Source of the DNA: Xiphophorus maculatus
Lineage: Eukaryota; Chordata; Actinopteri; Cyprinodontiformes; Poeciliidae
Length of the DNA: 64,000 bases
Assembly: GCF_002775205.1 (NCBI RefSeq)
Contig: NC_036447.1
Coordinates: 22,240,501-22,304,500, forward strand
Direction: 5' to 3'
Part shown: piece after piece, positions 1-10,499 of the stretch
Layout: each line of letters begins with the position of its first letter
Position numbering within the stretch: the first letter of the stretch is position 1
Notes under the pieces: generated by a model
Databases searched by the model: none
Told to the model about the DNA's origin: nothing
The model's input: only the letters and a program-made list of their open reading frames with translations
Translations under genes and position numbers: made by a program

Positions 1-316
1 CTGATGACAAACCATCCTGTTGTAATCTTTGTGGACAAGCATTTCATAAGAAATGTGTTTTTAAAATACAAGAGAGTTCACACAGAAGAGAAACCTTTCT
101 GTGTTCTCTTTGACAACACTTTACTCCAAAGACAAAGTTAAAGAATCACATGAGAAATCACCAGGTTGGAAACCCTTTTGTTGTGATCTTTGGAATAAAC
201 AATTTACTTGTAAAGTATCTTTGAACAAGCACATGAGCTCGCACACCAGTGAACCATATTGTTGTGATGTTTGTGGACAAATATTTAATGAAAAGACCAT
301 ATTATACCACATTTGA
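1..316 (+). pseudogene. C2H2 zinc-finger gene relic, 3' end
   Basis: The + strand shows worn repeats of a C2H2 zinc-finger array: a CNLCGQAF-like finger start, a degraded linker that still reads EKPF, a finger CDLWNKQF...HMSSH in which the second metal-binding Cys is Trp, and CDVCGQIF...H that stops before the last His. No single frame covers all fingers; the longest open piece is 101-316 (71 residues). Fish genomes carry many KRAB-less C2H2 genes, and the last exon of one probably once ended here. It runs off the left edge, so a frame-preserving neighbour cannot be excluded. It has no visible link to the receptor array that follows. Confidence 0.5.
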
Positions 317-874
317 GCAAAAAAAAAGTATTCCCATAAACATTCAACAACTGAGTTAAAAATAACCAGATGTATAGTTTAATACTATTTTTTTAAATGT
401 ATTTTTAAAAATTCATCTAATACTTGATAATTTTAAACAATTTCTTTAACTGCTTTTAGAGTGGAATTTGCATTCTTCCTCAGTTGTACAGTCCCATTTC
501 TTTCTTAGACTGAATGTTTAAAACGTATTTTTCCATTAGAGTTTCAGTTCAGATTATGTTTGTATATTGGAATTGGTGTACACTATATTACTGTTTAAAT
601 TGTAGCAACTATTTGCTTAAAAGTGCCAAGTGTCATGCGTTTAGACTTTGCATGCCAGATTTCAATGCTCAAGTTTCTAAGTATCAGTGCTGAAAGAACA
701 TTTTGATTAAATGCACAGGATTGGTGAAAAGGTTGGTTTATTGCAGCTTATATATTCATTACAATAACATTGAAATTACAGCATTTGTGAATATTGAATA
801 GCTCACGTTCAGATAACGTTATTTAATAAATATTAAAAACATGTCTAAATGAAAACACACCAGCATTTGGTTGC
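317..874. other. AT-rich spacer between zinc-finger relic and receptor locus A
   Basis: No coding exon or recognisable repeat was found on either strand. It is plain AT-rich DNA between the 3' ends of two convergent units. Confidence 0.4.
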
Positions 875-880
875 TTTATT
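875..880 (-). promoter_or_regulatory. Poly(A) signal of locus A
   Basis: AATAAA on the minus strand about 65 bases past the stop codon of locus A, in a normal 3'UTR position. Seen in sequence; use is inferred. Confidence 0.5.
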
Positions 881-942
881 GAGCTGTTACAGAAGATGGC
901 AGAAACTCTGGTCACGTGTTTCCTAATTTCTGCAGGTCTCCT

Positions 943-3900
943 TTAAAGGACGTTGTTGTAGATATCATTGTCATGACTTAACATGTTTGGAGTGGAAGAG
1001 TTCATGTAAACAGCATCTTCTTGTAACTCATAGATCTAAAGAAATAAAAGAAATAAGATTTTATTTGCAGGCAAAAAAATATATTTTAGAGCTGAAGTTC
1101 TGTTTACTCACATCATTGATTCTCATCTCCACTTTATTATCAGCAGAGTACAACACGTTTGCATTGATTCTGTCCACTGAAAACACAAAGTAAACATGAT
1201 GTGATTCTGTGGGGGATTTATGTGTTGGTGTATAATCTGTATAAATGTACCTTGCTTGATCCTTGTTTTGTATTTTAAAACCAGCAAAAGGACAAATGTC
1301 AGGATCAGAAGCAGAGCGAAGACCGCAGGCAGAATGTAGAATAAAGAAACATCTGAAAACAAGGAAATGGAGAAATTAGCTGGTTCACAGAAATCCTCCC
1401 TAGAAACAACACGAGAAAATGAGAACCTGAGTTTCTTATTTTAAATGTTGTGGAAAAACTGTAATCACTTGCAGTTCAACTCGATACACATGTTCCTGTT
1501 TTCTCTTTCTCTCTCCACCACATTTACTTTGTTTTCTTAACTCTTATTTATAATAAGAGTTAAGTTAAGTTATTTGAGTTCAGCCCAATAATTCTCAGTG
1601 TCATTTAAGGATACATTCACACAACGAGCAAATGTGACCCAAAGCCTCAGACCTATTTCTGACTTTTTCCTGGCAGTCTGAATGGCAATATTTCGATTGT
1701 TTCATCTTCAAATAAAAATCCAGTTTGTGCCACTTCCATATGTGGAAGTAAATTGAATATGTATCTGGTAGTTTTTGAAGGGTTTGCAGTCTGAACGGTC
1801 ATGTGGCTTTTTACCCAACTTTTGTGCCATAGATGTGAGATATGCACCAGAAGAAGGTAAAACTGGACTTGAACAATTTTTGAACATTATAATTATGAAA
1901 ATATGAAAAACGTCTGTGACACTGAGGCACATCACATCACAGTCCCACCACTCCTGGTTCTGACTACAATCCAAACAGACCTCTCTGCAGAGTTTGCAGT
2001 CAATTCACCACAAGAGGCCATTGCTGTTAGTTGTGCTTTCTTTTTCTTTTTTCTCTTGTGTTCTTGTCATGATAGATACTGTCACAAGATACTTTTAATT
2101 TGATCCGTAAATAGCTACATCTACTCTTACTTCCATAAACAGTTTACTGCTGAGTGATGTCAACGTTCTTCTATGATTGTGGGTTGCTTTTGTGTTGTAA
2201 ACCGTTTGCACAGAAGTCTGATTGCGGTACGATTTAATTAGAAGTATGAACGACCACGCAAAAAAACAACTAAAGATTGGATTTCAGCAAAAAATTGAAT
2301 TAAGCATCAAGACCTGTGATGTGAATGTTGTCATTTTTGTCTCAAACTCAAAACTCAGAAACCTGAAAAAGTTCACACCTCAAAAGTCAGTAGCATGACT
2401 CAATCTAATGAAAGAGGAACTAGATTTTGTTCTCCATCTTAAGGTTTCCTTGAGAAAGATACTGAAAGATGGTGGCATAACATTCTCTAGTGCTGATGTT
2501 CTCTGAATGTGTGAAATGCATGAATGTGTTGATGCTTTGTGAGTGAGGATGTTTAGTGTGCATTTAAACAGCTACATCATTTCAGCCAATCCACTACTGA
2601 TAAAACTAAATCCTACATTGAGGAGCTGAAATGACCTTCAGTTTAATAATGCAGAGATTCACTTTGTGTCATAAGAGCAGCTTAGACCAGTTAGACCAGA
2701 ACATATAGAGATTTGGAATAACAGGAATGAAAAGAGTGAGCAAAAACACAAGTAATAAACAGAAAGAAACAAAGAGTTTACCAGGTTTATGTGATGATGG
2801 GGACAGCGATGGTGGCTGTGATGTAACCTGTTCAGCAGAGCTGGTTGGAGCCACAGAGCTGGTTTGATTTGAAGAGACTGTCAGAGAAAATACAAAATAT
2901 GATGTGGTAAAAAAAAAACCCCAACAACCTTAAACTGAATTTTGTGTTGCTTTTTATTATTCTATCTCTCTCTGTGTTGGTCTCACCGACTGCCAGTTGT
3001 ATCTTTGTGAATCTCAGCTGAGAGTCTGAACCACAGTAGTATGTTCCTGCATCAGCTGCTTCCAGTTCAGTGATGATCACAGAGAAACAGGTGGAGGAGA
3101 CATTGAGCAGCTTGAACTTTGTTTGGTTCTCCATCATGTCTGTACAGTTGTTGTGTTGGTCTCCTTTACAGAGGAACTTCTTGTTATCATGTTGTTGTCC
3201 TGAATTAGGACACTGCAGAGTTACTGGACGTCCCTCGATGCCACTGATGTTGTACGACTTCAGACAGAACAATTCTGCTGGAGAAGGAAATTTTAATAAC
3301 TGTTGTATTTATAAACTTCTTAAGATTCATTATCAAGTTAGCAAAGGCAGAATGATCTCTCACCTTTGACCTTCAGTTCAACAGCAGAGAAAACATCAAA
3401 TCCTGAGTTTCTCTGGACTCCACAAAGATACGACCCAGAATCCTTCAGGGTCAGACTGGAAATGGTCACTGTGAATATTCTTGACTTCCTGTCATCAGAG
3501 AGTCTGAATCGTCCATTTTGTGTGTTGCTAGAGGTGATCACTGCCTGCTGTCGACATGTGGAGGGCCGGTTTCCTCTGCAGAGGAACTTCAGCTTGTTGA
3601 TAGACTGAGAGTCGTACGGACAGCTGATGGTCACTGAACCTTCCTCAATACTTTGGATTTTATTCACTTTGTAGCAGCATCTGTCTGACATGAGGTTAAT
3701 AAAACAATGTAAAGTGAAAGAAAAACTAGAAATAAATCTAAAACATAAAAGAAAGTTGTACTTTTTTGATAGAGATTTATATTTAACATTATAGACTAGT
3801 ACAATTGTCTTGTATTAACATGTCTGCATTGATGTCTAAACATGTATTTATTTTCAACATAGAAGACGATCCAGATCTGCAAGTACATGATAATTCAACT

Positions 3901-4701
3901 AGCAAAATTAGAAAATACATTTAGCTTCTAATAACAGCTAAATTTAAGACCACACATTGATTAAAAGTGTGTATTATTAACATGGTTAGACATTGATGCT
4001 TCATTTAATTCATTTTAATTTGCTGTGAAATCTATAGTGAAATATAGAAACATGAACTTATTATTTACCTTCTTTTATGTACAGTTTTACTTCACTGTAG
4101 GTATCTTTTCCCCACCTAGTGACTCCACACCAGTATTTCCCAGCATCATGTGATTGAAGATCAGAGATGGTCACTGTGACGATTCTGTTATTTTTATCAT
4201 CAGTGATGGAATATTTGCCTTTATTCTTCTGTTTTGTTGTAATGAGAATGTCACTGGAGCCACAGTCATTCATACAAAAGTATTTTTTGCTATTCTCATA
4301 TCCCTGGTCATAGTGGCATGAAACATTTACACCTCTTCCCTCATATCCAAACACTTCGATCAAACCTTCAGCACTGATCACAAAACTCAAAGCTGCTGCA
4401 GACAGAAAACAACATCAGTTTAGTTTTTATGCTTCAACATTTGAACAATAAATATATTTTTTTACAAATTTTTAAAACTACTTTTTCAAATAAAAAGCAC
4501 AATTAGTTTGTATAAGATAAGACGATCACATTTCAGTCACAACACAAACAGGAAGTGCTACTGAGTCTTTAAGTAAATGCTATATAATTTAAAAACACAT
4601 TTAATTTTAATGAAATAAAATTCATCATAAGATTAAAGCAAACTGTTGTCGATCATATATTATGTCTTACTGCAGATGATGATGTGTTGATGGCTCCACA
4701 T
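943..4701 (-). CDS. Receptor locus A: three-Ig CD300/PIGRL-like membrane receptor
   Basis: Predicted type I immune receptor of 441 residues. Exons in transcript order: leader 4671-4701 (MWSHQHIIIC), D1 4069-4395, D2 3364-3684, D3 2987-3277, Ser/Thr/Pro stalk 2782-2877, TM 1251-1352, tail 1112-1176 and 943-1035. All have GT-AG borders; introns are phase 1 up to the TM exon and phase 0 between the two tail exons. D1 has FGYEGR, a KYFCMNDC second-disulfide motif and DAGKYWCGV; D2 has CPYDSQ...FLCRG...DSGSYLCGV; D3 has CPN...FLCKGD...DAGTYYCGSD. These are CD300/pIgR V-set features. The TM is about 22 hydrophobic residues without charge. The tail carries VLYSAD, AVYMNSS and DIYNNVL: two YxN motifs and no classical ITIM. 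A second leader exon lies upstream at 5374-5410. Ligand unknown; mammalian CD300 relatives bind lipids. The family call is firm, the exact orthologue is not. Confidence 0.8.
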
Positions 4702-5373
4702 CTCTTTGTTCTTCTAAACCAGAGTTAAACTGAGGCAGAAGTTATTTTAAAATGAGACATTTAGAGGAAACGTCAGAGCTATTAAGGATCCTGACATTCA
4801 GAAAGTTTAACAGCTTTTGAACTTGTCAACTTAATTCACAAGTGTGAAACGTCTTGTTTCTGCATTGGTCAAGTGATAACTCTGCAACCAATGATCTCAC
4901 AGGCTTTACTCACAAAAACAGGAAATAGATTTTTTTCACCACAACAAAGTTTGGGTGGATTATTGAGGGACACTCAGTTTTCTGGTTTTTAATCTCAGCT
5001 GTGCAGATCTTCATGTTTGAACTTGAGAGAAACAGGAGAGAACAAATTAAATTCAATGCCACTAACTTTAATTTTAAATTATTGTAATTTGCAAAAAATT
5101 AGAATGAAATTCTTAGTCTGACTAAGCAAACAGTAAATATACGTATAAATAGAAAAGGTCATATGTATAAAAGACAATGGATAGATTGTAAATGTATTTA
5201 TTTAAAAGCAAATTGAAAAACAAAAGTCGTATGTCAGCTACGGAGGGCGCCATCATGTCTATTTGATTTTATTCTAAATTTTTATTATGTTGATGACAAA
5301 ATCTACTCCTGCTTTTAAAGCCAATGGAAACTGTTTAAATTATATTTGAAAACAAATAAATATTAAAACTTAC

Positions 5374-5410
5374 CAGACAAGATGAACAACACGATCTGGA
5401 AGCTCCACAT
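5374..5410 (-). CDS. Alternative leader exon for locus A
   Basis: A second start exon, MWSFQIVLFILS, ends in a good donor (G|gtaagt) in phase 1. No other Ig exon lies between it and the A leader at 4671-4701, so both leaders can join only the same D1 (4069-4395). Spliced on, it reads MWSFQIVLFILSAALSF, a convincing signal peptide, and gives a 443-residue product. The arrangement is repeated in locus D (30423-30459 and 29445-29475). It may be an alternative promoter/first exon, or the leader of a lost gene whose domains were deleted. Confidence 0.6.
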
Positions 5411-6225
5411 CTTTGCATTATTGAGGACGACAAACTAAACCAGAAACAATGTAGAAGTGAAACATGACGTATTTTAAGGAAACCACATTGGTGTGATGAG
5501 TTCAGCCCTTCACACATATCAGCAGGCCTCATAAATGATGTGTAAAATGATCATTTTCTCTATGTTTCAAATGCTAAAACTAAACTCTATCAAAACAACC
5601 AAACAGTAAGAAGACATGCTTATTATTAGTAAAATTAAAATAAGTGTTTACAAAGTTGGAGGAAATGGTCATAGGAAATGTGGGAGGGCTGAGGTGTAGT
5701 GGTTAGTGCTGTATCATCTCAGCAAGAATATTTCCTGTTTAAATATAAGTGAAGCAGAACTTTCTGTCTATAGTTTGATAATTTATTTTAGAACATTCAT
5801 CGATGTTCTCCAGGTTCTCTTTCTCTCATTGCAAAACTGTTTATAGTAACAGAATCTAGTGAATAAAATGAGCAGGAAGAAACATGTTGCCACACATTGA
5901 AGGTAGAATTAAAATTTATTTTAAAGTCAAACTGACAAATGACAAATATAGAAACATAAAAAAGATTACTAGAACAATTTAAGAGGATGAAAAAACTGTA
6001 GATTTAAAAAGTGTTTTCCTCTACAGAAAACCTTATCACCTTCATGATTTAGTCTAAATGTAAAAAGAAACAAAGGTTGGTTCATCAAAAACCTCTTATT
6101 TATTATTGTGTGGAGAAAGTTAATATAATAAAACAAGTTGCATCATTAAAATATTTAGCAATTAGCATCTAAATCTTTAAATTAGCTTGAAATGTATATA
6201 ATAATTTCCTCTGCAGTGCATCTCA

Positions 6226-9200
6226 TCATTTTGCTTTCCGACAATCAGAATAAATATCTTCATTTGTGGTGAGACTTTGGTTCACATGTTGAGATTCTGC
6301 AGCTTCATCGTTGCTCCTGATGCTTTGATGCAAAGGTTGAGCTGTCTTCTGGATTTTCACAAATCTGAAAAATAATCATTTATGATATTCAGATAAATGA
6401 GATTTATATTACTGAGCAGAAAAACTAATCTGGATTAATGTTCATAATCTCACAGGACAAAACCTGAAGGATCTGGACACAAAGATAAAGTCAATCATTG
6501 AGCAAAGAACCAATGTAGAGGGTGATGAAAAAGTTATTAATGTAGGAGAAATGTATGCTGAATCCTTAAAGGCTGCGATTTGTGATCAAACTTCTCAAAT
6601 CCACCCATTAAAATTTTGATGAAGCATCTTTTGAGACGTGACAAAGACATGGAGAAACTGAACAGAAACAGAAAACTTTCCCTAGTGGACATAAAAATAA
6701 GTAACAGGAAACGTTTTGGATCCAGTTGTCATCACTTCTTTTTACTTTTGTTTTAGAGATTTATGTAATCTATCCAGGATAGTAAGACATATAGAAATCC
6801 ACTAGTGCAGTCACTAGCTGTGTTTCTATTACAATTGTGTACAAATATTTGTCAATATTCTGCTAATCTTGACTAAAGTTATAATGAGATATTTTCATCA
6901 TTCAGTCTTGGCGCTAGCATTTCTCTATCAGCCATCAGAGGAGACGTCAGCATCTTATGCTGGAGTGACAAGTTTCTTATTGGGAGCGGCTTTGTATGCA
7001 GCGTTTTGGGTAAATTGCAGTCTGTGATTTCTCAGAAGAGCTGCAGATTTTACACGTTTGTATTTTTTATGAACTGTGAGAGCTCTGGTGGAGACTGCTG
7101 CACATTATCCCAAGAAAGCCCCAAAACAAACCATCATCCTGCTACTGTTTCCTGTCGTCACCTTCAACCTTTTCGCCAGCAGTAACATCTGGATATGTAT
7201 CATGTTACTTGTGTGATACTAAAAAAGTTTTTCCATTGCAGTTTCGCGAAATACATCTATTTCAACACGACTGGAAAATGTTATCTACCTACTGCAAAAC
7301 GTTTCATTGAAAACTCTTAAGTTTTTTGGAAATTGGTGTGTTTCCATTAAACAAATTTATTTTATAGTTAATGAAAACTTAACTAATGTCCTCGCAAGAA
7401 GAAATCTTTCAGAGCGGCAGCTTTGTGGACTTACATCATAGATCCTTTTTTTCTTGTTCTTTATTGTTGTGGGTTGATGTTCTGGTTAAATTCACCTTGT
7501 TGCTTCAATTTTCTTTTAAGAATCATCAGAAGGACAAACGGCAGGATCCACAGCAGAAACAGGACGACACGCAGAATGTAAAATAAGGTCAGATCTGAAA
7601 AGAAGAGAATTGAATATTCAATAGGCATGGACAGAAAATTTCCTAGAAACAGACACAGAGAATGAAAGCATGTAATAACAATTTGAAACATTGTTTACAA
7701 AAATCAACACTAAACATTCAGACTTCATTTATGAAGGTCCAGGCAACAGGAAGGACTGGTAGGTCCAGGATTGACCTGTGTTGGCTCAATTGTCTCTAAT
7801 GGGAGATTGGACACACCTGAGATAAAACTTCTAGAAAGAGCACAAGCTGCTACAGTTAGTTTATAAATCACTGAACAGCTCAGCATCACAATACATTAAA
7901 GATCTGCTGTTGTTGTGTCAACCTTCCAGAACCTCTCAGGTCTTCTGGTTCTGGTTCTGGTTCTGCTCTGCATCTCCAGAACCAGAGCCAAACATGGAGA
8001 AGCAACATTGAGCATCTATGCACCACAAATCTGGAACAAACTGCAAGAAAACTGCAAATATGCTGAAACACTGAGTTCCCTTAAATCTGGACTAAAAACC
8101 CACCTCTTTAGTTTCTTTTGAAACATAATCAATGAAAATTTTAACAAAGACACTTTGTTGACTAAATTATAATGTTTCAAATGTTGCCTTTGCGTTCTAT
8201 GAGTTTGTATGTTTGTTGAGTTTTTATGATGTAAAGCACTTTGAAATACCTTGGTGCTGAAATGTGCTATATAAATAAAATTTGATTGATTTGATTTGAT
8301 GGCTGACTTAAATTCATATTAGTGTACTGCAGTGGACATGTGAAGCATTACCATTAGGCTGTGAGGTGAAGGCTGGAAAAGCTGTGAGAAGCCAACAAAA
8401 CAACATTCTCTAATACTCCATTAATGTATCTCAGTACTTGAATATCTGCTGTTTGTGGAAAACTAAATGAAGGAAATCAGGAGAGGCACAGAGAAACAGA
8501 AAATGTAAAGAATTTACCAGGATTATGTGATGATGGCTGTGATGGAACTTGTTCAGTAATGATGGTCGGAGACACAGAGCTGGTTTCATGCAGTGAAACT
8601 GTCAGAGAAAATACAAAACATAATGTGGTAAAAAACCTTAACCTAGATTTTGTGTTGCTTTTTATTATTCTATCTCTCTCTGTGTTGGTCTCACCGACTG
8701 CCAGCTGTATCTTTATGAATCTCAGCTGAGAGTCTGAACCACAGTAGTATGTTCCTGCATCAGCTGCTTCCAGTTCAGTGATGATCACAGAGAAACAGGT
8801 GGAGGAGACATTGAGCAGCTTGAACTTTGTTTGGTTCTCCATCATGTCTGTACAGTTGTTGTGTTGGTCTCCTTTACAGAGGAACTTCTTGTTATCATGT
8901 TGTTGTCCTGAATTAGGACACTGCAGAGTTACTGGACGTCCCTCGATGCCACTGATGTTGTACGACTTCAGACAGAACAATTTTGCTGGAGAAGGAAATT
9001 TTAATAACTGTTGTATTTATAAACTTCTTAAGATTCAATATCAAATTAGCAAAGGCAGAATGATCTCTCACCTTTGACCTTCAGTTCAACAGCAGAGAAA
9101 ACATCAAATCCTGAGTTTCTCTGGACTCCACAAAGATACGACCCAGAATCCTTCAGGGTCAGACTGGAAATGGTCACTGTGAATATTCTTGACTTCCTGT

Positions 9201-10417
9201 CATCAGAGAGTCTGAATCGTCCATTTTGTGTGTTGCTAGAGGTGATCACTGCCTGCTGTCGACATGTGGAGGGCCGGTTTCCTCTGCAGAGGAACTTCAG
9301 CTTGTTGACAAACTGAGAGTCGTACGGACAGCTGATGGTCACTGAACCTTCCTCAATACTTTGGATTTTATTCATCGTGTTGGAACATCTGTCTGACATG
9401 AGGTTAAAAAAACAATGTGAAAGAAAGAAAAACTAGTTGTACTTTTTTGATAGAGATTTATATTTAACATTATAGTACAATTGTCTTGTATTAACATGTC
9501 TGCATTGATGTCTGAACATGTATTTATTTCAACATAGAAGACGATCCAGATCTGCAAGTACATGATAATTCAACTAGCAAAATTAGAAAATACATTTTGC
9601 TTCTAATAACAGCTGAAATTAAGACCACACATTGATTAAAAGTGTGTATTATTAACATGGTTAGACATTGATGCTTCATTTAATTCATTTTAATTGGCTG
9701 TGAAATCTATAGTGAAATATAGAAACATGAACTTATTATTTACCTTCTTTTATGTGCAGTTTTACTTCACTGTAGGTATCAATAAACCACCCAGTGGCTC
9801 CACACCAGTATTTCCCAGCATCATGTGATTGAAGACCAGAGATGGTCACTGTGACGATTCTGTTCTTTTTATCATCAGTGATGGAATATTTGCCTTTATT
9901 TTTCTGTTTTGTTGTAATGAGAACGTCACTGGAGCCACAGTCATTCTTACAAAAGTATTTTTCGCTATTCTTATCTCCCCGATAATAGTGGCAATAAAAC
10001 TTTACATCTCTCCCCTCATATCCAAACACTTGGATCAAACCTTCAGCACTGACCACAAAACTCAGAGCTGCTGCAGACAGAAAACAACATCAGTTTAGTT
10101 TTATGCTTCAACATGTGAACACCTTTGTTTTTTTTTTTTGTTTTTTTTTTTTACAATTTTTGTAAAACTACTTTTTCAAATAAAAAGCCTAATTAGTTTT
10201 TATCAGATAAGAAAAGACGGTGACATTTCAATTACAACACAAACAGGAACTGCTACTGAGTCCTTGAGTAAATGTTTTCTACTTTAAAAATACATTTCAT
10301 TGTAATTAAATACATTTCATCATAAGGTTGAAGCAAACTGCTGTAGATATTTTTGTTGTAGATCAAATAATATATCTTACTGCAGACGGTCATCAGCAGG
10401 TGTTGATGGCTTCGCAT
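6226..10417 (-). CDS. Receptor locus B: three-Ig CD300/PIGRL-like receptor with Arg in the TM
   Basis: Predicted 437-residue receptor. Exons: leader 10381-10417 (MRSHQHLLMTVC), D1 9744-10070, D2 9072-9392, D3 8695-8985, stalk 8518-8598, TM 7496-7594, a 19-base micro-exon 6454-6472 and the tail 6226-6364. D1-D3 carry the same V-set Cys pattern as locus A; D1 is A/D-like (LIQVFGYEGRDV). The TM reads FYILRVVLFLLWILPFVLL, with an Arg near its outer end where A has Pro; such a basic residue can pair with an ITAM adaptor (inference). The micro-exon shifts phase from 1 to 2, so the tail reads FVKIQKTAQPL... and ends NEDIYSDCRKAK. If the micro-exon is skipped, phase 1 into the tail exon gives a stop at once. 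An AATAAA lies near 6099-6104. The 3' half is duplicated in locus E. Confidence 0.75.
7800..8310 (+). repeat. LINE 3' end, Rex1-like, inside locus B TM-stalk intron
   Basis: The + strand shows decayed reverse-transcriptase C-terminal sequence (frames resembling LLLTYKSLN and SRTSQVFWF) followed by the fish LINE 3' end tgtaaagcactttgaaat and a tgctatataaataaaattt block, ending in a short TTGAT tail. Both sequence and tail recur at 34650-35155 and the tail alone at 44105-44222. The element is 5'-truncated and broken. Naming it Rex1/Babar rather than an L2 relative is from memory of the 3' end. Confidence 0.6.
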
Positions 10418-10499
10418 CTTTTTGTTCATCAAGACAAGAGCTACTCTGAAGCAGAAGTTAATCTAAAAAACATTTAGAGGAAACAACAGAGCTATTAAG

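Noticed and set aside
943-1035. Canonical ITIM in the tail of A
   Set aside because: DIYNNVL lacks the hydrophobic or Ser residue two before Tyr; it fits YxN better.
3366-3608. An 80-codon + strand open frame repeated almost unchanged at seven places (3366, 9074, 28141, 36170, 40740, 44421, 52585)
   Set aside because: It is the antisense shadow of the D2 exon. Its conservation follows from D2 identity, and there is no separate start context or splice support.
5335-5532. Separate small gene at the MWSFQIVLFILS exon
   Set aside because: The frame ends at a good phase-1 donor and there is no downstream exon except those of locus A, so it was treated as an alternative leader.
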